Part shown: positions 17,376 through 24,368 of the stretch, one piece after another
How the letters are laid out: every line of letters starts with the position of its first letter
Numbering within the stretch: the stretch's first letter is position 1
DNA from: Roseivirga sp. 4D4
GTDB taxonomy: Bacteria; Bacteroidota; Bacteroidia; Cytophagales; Cyclobacteriaceae
Direction of reading: 5' to 3'
Assembly (NCBI RefSeq): GCF_001747095.1
Contig: NZ_MDGP01000001.1
Coordinates: 2,649,001-2,713,000 of the forward strand
DNA: 64,000 nt
Notes under the pieces: generated by a model
What the model was told of the DNA's origin: nothing
The model's input: the letters and a program-made list of their open reading frames with translations, nothing else
Database searches by the model: none
Program-made: the position numbers and the translations under genes

Positions 17376-17843
17376 ATGGCAAGAGTTGTTTCGCTTTTTC
17401 TGGTATGCTTCGCACTTGGATTCAATATGGCTCATGCACAAGACTATGCCCTAAGTTTCGAGAAGCTAGAAGCCGTGCAAAAGACAGACCCAAAACCCAT
17501 GGTCGTGTTCCTGCATGCCCCTTGGTGTAACTTCTGCGAGAACATGAAGCAGACTACTTTTCAAAATGAAGAGGTCAAAAAGTTACTCACCAGAGACTTC
17601 CACTTTGTGAGCTTTGATGGGGAATCGAAAGAAGATGTCTCTTTCCTCGGGCAGACTTTCAAGTATAAGCCCACCGGGGCCAACACGGGTACGCATGAAC
17701 TGGCTCAACAGCTAGGTGCCAAAGAAGGTGTAGTAGCATATCCCACGCTTGTGTTTCTCAACGATCAGTATGAAATACTCCATCAGCATGATGCATTTGT
17801 CAATGCAAAGCAGTTGAAAAAAGTCCTGAAACGACTTCTTTAA
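17376..17843 (+). CDS. periplasmic thioredoxin-like protein
   Basis: A 155-residue exported thioredoxin-fold protein: signal peptide ending AHA (~21), then PMVVFLHAPWCNFCENM with the redox pair C51/C54 (WCNFC), and a cis-Pro strand VVAYPTLVFLND at ~120. It begins three bases after the receptor's stop, so it is cotranscribed with it. It may reduce or oxidise thiols in the periplasm, including the CNVC pair of the receptor plug or a reduced iron-chelate partner; the physiological target is unknown. Confidence 0.86.
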   Translation: MARVVSLFLVCFALGFNMAHAQDYALSFEKLEAVQKTDPKPMVVFLHAPWCNFCENMKQTTFQNEEVKKLLTRDFHFVSFDGESKEDVSFLGQTFKYKPTGANTGTHELAQQLGAKEGVVAYPTLVFLNDQYEILHQHDAFVNAKQLKKVLKRLL

Positions 17844-17910
17844 AAGGTCCTTCTTCCACTCTTCTCAGTCCATTCAAAGCAGATTTTTCCGTTTTCAAGG
17901 GGGTAAAAAA

Positions 17911-17927
17911 TACTAGTACTAGTGATT
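17911..17927. promoter_or_regulatory. 17-bp motif shared with the heme-receptor promoter
   Basis: TACTAGTACTAGTGATT lies 42 bases upstream of the -7 element of the ankyrin gene. The same 17-mer, with one to three changes, is found three times in tandem upstream of the heme receptor at 26692-26752, reading towards that promoter. Two independent promoters of iron/heme genes sharing so specific a word suggests a common activator site. Confidence 0.6.
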
Positions 17928-17946
17928 GAATTTGAGCCATCAGCAG

Positions 17947-17977
17947 TTGATCCTTGAACCTTTGCGCTTTACCTTTG
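17947..17977 (+). promoter_or_regulatory. Bacteroidota-type promoter of ankyrin-DUF2271-PepSY operon
   Basis: A perfect -7 element TACCTTTG (17970-17977) with a TTGA -33 element (17947-17950) about 20 bases upstream, the spacing expected for the primary sigma of Bacteroidota. A TTAGTCTAAA stretch (17985-17994) sits at the expected start of transcription and repeats the right half of the palindrome at 15030. Confidence 0.6.
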
Positions 17978-18020
17978 TTTGGAATTAGTCTAAATAACAA
18001 CAATAACGAATCCGTTCGCT

Positions 18021-19538
18021 ATGAGAATCAGATTACTAACTGGGATTTTATTGATTTCTTGCTTGTTCATGGAGTTTACGACAGCGGCACAACAGGCCAA
18101 TAAACTCTTGGATCGAGGTTTTTGGAGATCAAAACCTTCATTGGAAGAAGTAAAACAAAAAGTAAAAGAAGGCCACTCGCCTACTGAGTTCAACTCGTCC
18201 ATGTTCGACCCAACTACTTATGCTATTCTTGAGAATAACTCGACAGATGTTGTCAAATATTTGGTAGAGCAAGTAGGTGAAGTCAATACCATTACACACG
18301 ATGCAAGAACCTACCTTCACTGGGCTGCCTTAAGAGGCAATACTGAAGTGATGGAATACTTACTGGCTAGCGGAATCAAAATTGAAATCGTAGATGATGG
18401 CGGCAATAATGCCATGATGTTTGCAGCACGTTCAGGCCAGTCCAACAAAAAGGTCTATGAACTGTCCATGGCCAATGGCTTAGACATTACAGCAAAGAAT
18501 GAGCGCAACGGTAGAAATGTCTTAATGACTTTTGCCGGTCGACTCGAAAACACCGAAATGTTGGACTACTTTATCAGCTTAGGTGTAGATATCCATGATA
18601 CAGACGACAACGGCAATGGTCTATTCCACTATGCAGCTTCTACTCGAAATAAGGAACTATTACAAAAGCTTGTTGATGATTACAAAGTCGACTTCAAGTC
18701 TAACCCAAAGACTGATGAGAATGCTTTCTACTTTGCAACGAATAGAAACTTTGGAGAAGACGAAGCATCTCCAATCGAACTGTTCCAATACTTTGAAAGC
18801 CTTGGGCTCGATCCTGCACAATCGACTAAGTCAGGCAGAAATGCGCTTCACAATCTGGCCTTCAGGTCGAATGACGTTGAAATGTTACAGTACTTCTTAG
18901 ACAAGGGTGCTGATGTCAACCAGGTGGATAAAGATGGCAATACGCCTCTAATCAATGCTTCAGCGAGAGGAGGATTGGAAAAAATCGAGTTCCTGGCCGG
19001 CAAAACCAGAGACATTAGTCGCAAGAATAAAGAAGGCTTTTCAAGCTTCATGCGTGCGATCAAGTACAACAATATGGACGTAGTTGAATTTCTTGCTGAT
19101 GCCGGAGCTCAAGTGGAAGTCAAAGCGGATGGAGCTTATGATCTAGGTTACCATGTCGTGGATGGTACGCGAAACAACCTTGATCTCTTCGATCAAAAAA
19201 TGAAATTCTTGACGTCAAAAGGATATGATCCAAAGACAACACAGTTTGATGGGCAGACGCTTCTACATGTAGCCATTGCAAAGCAGAACAAAAATCTTCT
19301 TGAAAAGCTAATTGCCATGGGCGTTGATATCAACGCTAAAGATGCCAACGGACAAACCATCTTACACCATGCGGCTATGCTATCAGAAACCAGCGACTTA
19401 CTCAAGTTCTTGATTGCTTCTGGTGCCGATAAAAACGTAAGAACAGAATTTGAAGAGTCTGCTTACGACCTGGCCATGGAAAACGAAATTTTAGGCGCCA
19501 ACATCGCCAATATTGAATTCTTGAAAACTCAGCAATAA
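18021..19538 (+). CDS. exported ankyrin-repeat protein
   Basis: A 505-residue protein with a Sec signal peptide (to ~23, ending TAA/Q) followed by about a dozen ankyrin repeats over the whole length. Examples are RTYLHWAALRGNTEVMEYLL, GRNALHNLAFRSNDVEMLQYFL and GQTILHHAAMLSETSDLLKFL. Periplasmic ankyrin proteins are known next to catalases and redox enzymes. Here the gene overlaps DUF2271 (TAATG) and leads the diflavin-reductase operon, so a scaffold or protective role in periplasmic iron reduction is plausible. No catalytic motif is visible. Confidence 0.88.
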   Translation: MRIRLLTGILLISCLFMEFTTAAQQANKLLDRGFWRSKPSLEEVKQKVKEGHSPTEFNSSMFDPTTYAILENNSTDVVKYLVEQVGEVNTITHDARTYLHWAALRGNTEVMEYLLASGIKIEIVDDGGNNAMMFAARSGQSNKKVYELSMANGLDITAKNERNGRNVLMTFAGRLENTEMLDYFISLGVDIHDTDDNGNGLFHYAASTRNKELLQKLVDDYKVDFKSNPKTDENAFYFATNRNFGEDEASPIELFQYFESLGLDPAQSTKSGRNALHNLAFRSNDVEMLQYFLDKGADVNQVDKDGNTPLINASARGGLEKIEFLAGKTRDISRKNKEGFSSFMRAIKYNNMDVVEFLADAGAQVEVKADGAYDLGYHVVDGTRNNLDLFDQKMKFLTSKGYDPKTTQFDGQTLLHVAIAKQNKNLLEKLIAMGVDINAKDANGQTILHHAAMLSETSDLLKFLIASGADKNVRTEFEESAYDLAMENEILGANIANIEFLKTQQ

Positions 19539-20035
19539 TGAAAAACAAAGTATTAATCGCTGTTCTCTTATTGGCAGCAAGCATCAGCTTTGGGTTTAAA
19601 TCTATCAACAGTGATGCTATCACTTTTAAGTGCCTTATCCAATTAACCAACTATGGTGGTGAAGGCGCTTATGTTGTGGTTTCTGTGTTAAATGCTGAAG
19701 GAGAATACGTAAAGACACTATCAGTACACGGTGATGATGAAGACTGGTATGAAGACCTACCGGCATGGTACGAGTATTACCCAAGTAATAAAGTAGCCAT
19801 CGATGGTATGGCCGGTGCTTCCATTTCCAGTGGTGGCAGAAAAGTGACCACATTGGATCTAGATGCTTCAATGCTCAATGCCGGTTACAAGCTAAGGTTC
19901 GAAACTGCTGTAGAAGACCAAGACTACCACGAAAAAGATCTAGAGATAGAGCTTACGGAAGATGTGGCAGGTCAGCGCTTAAAGGGTAATGGCTACATCC
20001 GCTATGTACAGTTAATCCAAAAGTCGGCTAAGTAA
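19538..20035 (+). CDS. DUF2271 periplasmic protein
   Basis: A 165-residue exported protein of the DUF2271 family, signal peptide to ~20, made mainly of beta strands (FKCLIQLTNYGGEGAYVVVS ... IRYVQLIQ). These proteins are regularly encoded beside PepSY-type reductases. A DGMAGAS sequence at residues 89-95 looks like the ApbE flavinylation motif (DGxxGAT/S), so covalent FMN on Ser95 is conceivable. The start lies inside the ankyrin gene's stop, and the PepSY reductase begins nine bases downstream. Confidence 0.78.
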   Translation: MKNKVLIAVLLLAASISFGFKSINSDAITFKCLIQLTNYGGEGAYVVVSVLNAEGEYVKTLSVHGDDEDWYEDLPAWYEYYPSNKVAIDGMAGASISSGGRKVTTLDLDASMLNAGYKLRFETAVEDQDYHEKDLEIELTEDVAGQRLKGNGYIRYVQLIQKSAK

Positions 20036-20043
20036 AAATCCAT

Positions 20044-22248
20044 ATGTCACTCTCATTGTGGCGGGTCACACACCTGTGGCTAGCTATAATCAGTACGATA
20101 TTTCTTCTGATAGCGTCCATAACAGGCGCTATCTTGTCTTTTGAACCTATCTATCAAAAGACACATTCCTATCAGGTGAAAAAAGCCGATGACTTACTAT
20201 TAAGCAAGGCGATCACCAACATCACAGCACAACACGAGGAGGTGCTGAACATATCTCGTGACAAGAATGGCTTTGTCTCTATTCAAACTATTGATTCAGA
20301 CACTCCTTTTTATGTCGATCCATTCACAGGTCTGAAGATTGGTGACCTGATCCGAACCCCGAGAATCTTTGAGTTCAGCCGTACCCTACACCGATCCCTA
20401 TTCTTGGGTCAGATCGGAAGATTTCTCATTGGCCTGGCCTCTGTCATACTCATGTTTATGGCACTCAGCGGTTTCTTTCTGATCCTTAAGAAGCAAGGAG
20501 GTCTCAAAAACTACTTTTCGAAAGTCATCAAAAATGACTTCTACAAAGACTATCATACGCGCCTCAGTCGTTGGCTCATTTTATCTATCATAGTGCTTGG
20601 CGCCACGGGCACCTATCTGTTTATGGAGCGGTTCAATTTGGTTGTCATACCTCCACTCGATCACTCAATAGATGAGGCCCGACTCACGGAAGAACCTAAG
20701 CAAGCCCTATCCTCTTTTGAGGCATTCAATACCTATACCCTCGAAGATCTAAGAGATATCAACTTTCCATTTGCAGAATTTCCTGAGGAATACTACGAAG
20801 TCAAACTGAAGAACAAGGAGCTCCTTGTTAACCAATTTAATGGGGAAGTAATCAGCAAGCTTGACTACCCATTTGTGAAGCTGGCCTATCAAATGAGCTT
20901 TAATCTTCATACGGGTGAAGGCACCATTATTTGGGCGGCCATATTAGGTCTTACCTGCATCGGCATTCTATTCTTTATCTACAGTGGTTTTGCCATTTAC
21001 CTGAAAAGGGATAAAACCAAAATTGTGAATCCTTATGGCAAGACGGAAAGCCAGATCGTCATCTTGGTGGGTTCAGAACAAGGGAGCACCATGAGTTTTG
21101 CGATAGCACTACAAAAGAGCTTACTCAAATTGAAGCATAAGGTGTATCTGACCGGCATGGACAATTATGAGCCCTTCAATAGTATGGAGCATCTGCTCAT
21201 TTTGACCTCCACCTATGGTGTGGGTGAGGCACCAGCCAATGCAACGAAGTTTATTGATAAGGTTCAGCAATTAAAACAGTCACAGCCATTCCAATACTCG
21301 GTTTTAGGCTTTGGCAGCACTGCTTATCCTGACTTTTGCCAGTTCGCCATTGAATCCGATGATCAATTAAGTCAGGTCTCAGAGGCGACCGAGTTAGTAC
21401 CCTTGCACAAAGTGAATAATGGGTCCAAAGACGAGTTTTTGAACTGGATCAATGCTTTAGGAGCAAAACTGGGTCATGAAATCGTGATTGACGAAAAGGA
21501 TCTATCCGTTCCAAAAAAGAAGCAGTCGACATTCAAAGTGCTTGACAGACGTGATTCTCCCAATGCGGCAGATCAAACATTTCTGTTGGAGTTGAAAGCT
21601 TCGAAGCGTAAGCTCAAAGCATATCAATCGGGTGATCTCCTATCGATTGTGCCTCCGGAAGAAAGTCGTGAACGTTTGTACTCCATGTCGGTGGATCGTG
21701 AGGCATCAACGATTACGCTCAGCATCAGAAAGCACGAAATGGGCCTCTGCTCTAACCATTTGAGTCAGGTAAATCCAGGGAGCAAAGTTTTAGGCAACTT
21801 AAGGGCAAATCCAGACTTCCACTTCCCCAAGGAAGCACCAGGCATCATTATGATTGCTAATGGAACCGGCATCGCCCCTTACCTCGGCATGATCAATGAC
21901 AGTTCTCTCAATCAGCACATTTCACTCTTTTGGGGAGGGCAAAACAAGGCTTCTTACCAACTCTATGAAGATCAATTGGAGAAAGCCAAGGCATCGGGAA
22001 AACTCAATAAAGTCATCACGGCATTTTCCAGAGAAGGTGACGAGAAACAATATGTTCAGGATGTTATTGCCAAAGAACTAGAGTCAATTACCACCGCGCT
22101 GAGCCAGGGCCATGTCATCATGATTTGTGGTGGACTTAGCATGCAGCAAGCAGTAGAAAAGGTACTGGCTGAGCATCTCAAGAAAGGATCGGGACTCACT
22201 CTTGATCACCTGAAAATGTGTGGTCAAATTAAGACCGACTGTTACTAA
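20044..22248 (+). CDS. PepSY-type membrane reductase with flavodoxin and FAD/NAD(P)H domains
   Basis: A 734-residue inner-membrane electron-transfer protein. Residues 1-330 form a PepSY-associated TM region with likely heme-ligand histidines in WRVTHLWLA, RTLHRSLFLG, DYHTRLSRW and FNLHTGEG. Residues ~340-490 form a flavodoxin-like FMN domain (GSEQGSTMSFA, STYGVGEAPANA). Residues ~500-734 form a cytochrome-P450-reductase-like module with RLYSMS (~543), ANGTGIAPY (~603) and MICGGLSMQQAVEKVL, ending in Tyr. It should pass NAD(P)H electrons across the membrane to a periplasmic acceptor, probably ferric iron or DUF2271. It is the last gene of its operon. Confidence 0.9.
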   Translation: MSLSLWRVTHLWLAIISTIFLLIASITGAILSFEPIYQKTHSYQVKKADDLLLSKAITNITAQHEEVLNISRDKNGFVSIQTIDSDTPFYVDPFTGLKIGDLIRTPRIFEFSRTLHRSLFLGQIGRFLIGLASVILMFMALSGFFLILKKQGGLKNYFSKVIKNDFYKDYHTRLSRWLILSIIVLGATGTYLFMERFNLVVIPPLDHSIDEARLTEEPKQALSSFEAFNTYTLEDLRDINFPFAEFPEEYYEVKLKNKELLVNQFNGEVISKLDYPFVKLAYQMSFNLHTGEGTIIWAAILGLTCIGILFFIYSGFAIYLKRDKTKIVNPYGKTESQIVILVGSEQGSTMSFAIALQKSLLKLKHKVYLTGMDNYEPFNSMEHLLILTSTYGVGEAPANATKFIDKVQQLKQSQPFQYSVLGFGSTAYPDFCQFAIESDDQLSQVSEATELVPLHKVNNGSKDEFLNWINALGAKLGHEIVIDEKDLSVPKKKQSTFKVLDRRDSPNAADQTFLLELKASKRKLKAYQSGDLLSIVPPEESRERLYSMSVDREASTITLSIRKHEMGLCSNHLSQVNPGSKVLGNLRANPDFHFPKEAPGIIMIANGTGIAPYLGMINDSSLNQHISLFWGGQNKASYQLYEDQLEKAKASGKLNKVITAFSREGDEKQYVQDVIAKELESITTALSQGHVIMICGGLSMQQAVEKVLAEHLKKGSGLTLDHLKMCGQIKTDCY

Positions 22249-22279
22249 TCAAAATTCATCCTAGTAAGTACAAAAAGAA

Positions 22280-22303
22280 AGAGGAACACTTGCGCGCTCC
22301 TCT
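22280..22303. terminator. weak hairpin between convergent iron operons
   Basis: A 6-bp stem AGAGGA / TCCTCT with a 12-base GC-rich loop in the 83-base gap between the PepSY reductase stop and the DUF6607 stop. It is the only candidate for a stop signal here and has no T tract. Confidence 0.3.
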
Positions 22304-22331
22304 CCACCATTGATTGTATGAAACAATTTAA

Positions 22332-23243
22332 CTAATCACGATATGTGTTTATGATCTCTGTTAACTCTTGCTGAATCGCTTCACTGTCATAAGCATCTGC
22401 TTCCAACACTTTATCTCCAAGGGCGAAAATTCTCTCGTACATCACCTTCTCGTCTACTTTTCGCTTAAAGGTTAACGTGCTTTTTGAAGCAAAAACTTCA
22501 TCCCATACCTGTCTTACATCAGACCAGTATTGCTTGTTTTTTGCCCACCAATCCTGAGCGTCTTTACATTCGCTGTCATCAACTTTGGTATAGGTATTCC
22601 AACCCTTCTCTTGAGCCAATAGCTTATCGCCTTTCTCTGATCGGATGACCTTATCATTGTCCTGCTCATGCACCCAACCTTCTGGTGTCAACTCCTGACG
22701 ATTGGTTCTCACCATTAGATTGTAATCTGTTCGCTTAGAATACTCACGTCTTGGAAGAGGCGAATCAGCAGTATTCTCCCAATAATGTCGACCATCTACA
22801 TGTACCCAGCTGGCAGAACCTTCGTAACGAAGACTACCATCTACCTGATAGACTTTTTGTGACCACTGGCCTTTGACATCCTTCTTTGAAAGTGCTTTAT
22901 ACTTCCAACTGTTGTCCTTATCGTAGGTATAAAAGTCTGTATTTTGATAAACCCAGTCCTGTCGCCAATGCTTCACGATCGTCTTAGGCGCAACAATCAA
23001 TAGGTGTTGTAAAGAGACCTTATTCTTATCCTCTTCCACCAATTGAACCCACTCTAAACCCTTCGACTTATAGTTTTTATGGAACTCATAGCGTCTGTCT
23101 GGCGCGAAGGTCTCGGCAAATTCGAACCTCACCTTGTAGCATCCACACATTTCCTTGATAGCAGCAACATCCTGCTTCTTTTTGCTTTGTGCCCAAGTAC
23201 TCATGCTTATGACACATAGGGCGATCATTAGTAATTGTTTCAT
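22332..23243 (-). CDS. DUF6607 exported protein of heme locus
   Basis: A 303-residue exported protein with a signal peptide to ~18 (STWAQ). It has the family's conserved start KEMCGCYKVRFEFAETFAPD with a Cys-Gly-Cys, and many aromatic/charged segments such as GRHYWENTADSPLPRREYSKR typical of a soluble or lipid-interface beta protein. Function is unknown. It is the third gene after the heme-type receptor and HmuY, with a 38-base gap, so it probably serves the same uptake pathway. Confidence 0.75.
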   Translation of the reverse strand: MKQLLMIALCVISMSTWAQSKKKQDVAAIKEMCGCYKVRFEFAETFAPDRRYEFHKNYKSKGLEWVQLVEEDKNKVSLQHLLIVAPKTIVKHWRQDWVYQNTDFYTYDKDNSWKYKALSKKDVKGQWSQKVYQVDGSLRYEGSASWVHVDGRHYWENTADSPLPRREYSKRTDYNLMVRTNRQELTPEGWVHEQDNDKVIRSEKGDKLLAQEKGWNTYTKVDDSECKDAQDWWAKNKQYWSDVRQVWDEVFASKSTLTFKRKVDEKVMYERIFALGDKVLEADAYDSEAIQQELTEIINTYRD

Positions 23244-23281
23244 ATTAAATCGTATTGTATTCGTCTCTTAAATCTTTTGGC

Positions 23282-24367
23282 TTATTCCTCTAGTAGGTCA
23301 TATTGGAATTGCGGGTTTCCTCGCTCTCCGGACTGTGCATCGACAAGTCTCGTGAAGCGGAGTTTATAGTAGTTCCCACCAGCATCTTTCACCACATAGA
23401 ATATGTCATCCTTAATGCCGGTTTCGATGTTTGATCCTGGCTGCGCTACATTTCTCCAGCCGCTGCCAATAGTCGCTACTTCCGTAGAAAAATCTAGTGC
23501 TCCGATGCCACCAATCGCAAAGTCCTCATAAGTAGTACCAGCAGTGATCTCCACCATGGCCACTTCTACCCTATTGGCATTAATCAGAATGTAATCTCTG
23601 ATGGCATAAGGGATAGAGATATCCGTACTCACTGGTAATAGGCTGGTGAAAATGGTGAAAGTGAAATCCCATTCATTCTTTTCAGGAACAGTGGAGATAA
23701 TCCCGTTATCAAAGCTCACAGGAACGAAATCGACCTCATCATTTTTAGCGATGGTCAATTCCTGATAGTCTGTGGCATTGATCTCAGCGTACTGAAGAGT
23801 ATAGCCATTTGAGCTTCTCAAGGCACGGATTTTCATCCATCCTCTAGGCGAACCGTTCGGGTTCTTGCCTCTGTTGACAATATAGACTTGGTTGTCATCA
23901 GCAGTGGCAGAAACTTCGGCAATCGCAGTCTTTGTCAGGTCTCCTGACGGATCATCAGACCAAGTCGCAGCACTGAATAACCATGCCGGTGGTGGGCCAA
24001 ATAGGGCACCGAAAATAGCATCAATATTGAGCTGTGCACCAAAGCCCGCAGTATCGGCTGCCGTCACATCATTTAGATCATTCTTATCGATTGATCTGGC
24101 CAAGGTACTGGCTGAATTATTCAGAATCACTCTGAAATCGGCACCCGTATAGAAGCCTAGGTCCCAAGAGTTTCTGGCCACAGAAGTCTGGCTTTCTTTT
24201 GATAGGTCGATAAAGACTTGGTTCGGCTGCTCCGGACCACCTACGGAAGGGTCAATAATGGCTCCTGTAGCCGGTGGATCGATAGTCGGGGTGTCATCGT
24301 TAGAACAAGCTGTCATGGCTATTAAGGCAATGACGGCCAGGCAATAGGTTACTCTTTTTTGTATCAT
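23282..24367 (-). CDS. HmuY-family heme-binding lipoprotein
   Basis: A 361-residue lipoprotein (signal with lipobox MTACS, Cys ~21) of the HmuY family, which strips and holds heme at the cell surface for a partner TonB receptor. The pattern VFIDLSKESQTSVARNSWD followed by LGFYTGADFRVILNNSAS, and the ending FYVVKDAGGNYYKLRFTRLV, are family hallmarks. The protein is longer than classical HmuY because of insertions around residues 110-160. It begins two bases after the receptor stop, so receptor and HmuY are coupled. Heme as ligand is inferred from the family. Confidence 0.85.
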   Translation of the reverse strand: MIQKRVTYCLAVIALIAMTACSNDDTPTIDPPATGAIIDPSVGGPEQPNQVFIDLSKESQTSVARNSWDLGFYTGADFRVILNNSASTLARSIDKNDLNDVTAADTAGFGAQLNIDAIFGALFGPPPAWLFSAATWSDDPSGDLTKTAIAEVSATADDNQVYIVNRGKNPNGSPRGWMKIRALRSSNGYTLQYAEINATDYQELTIAKNDEVDFVPVSFDNGIISTVPEKNEWDFTFTIFTSLLPVSTDISIPYAIRDYILINANRVEVAMVEITAGTTYEDFAIGGIGALDFSTEVATIGSGWRNVAQPGSNIETGIKDDIFYVVKDAGGNYYKLRFTRLVDAQSGERGNPQFQYDLLEE

Positions 24368-24368
24368 T

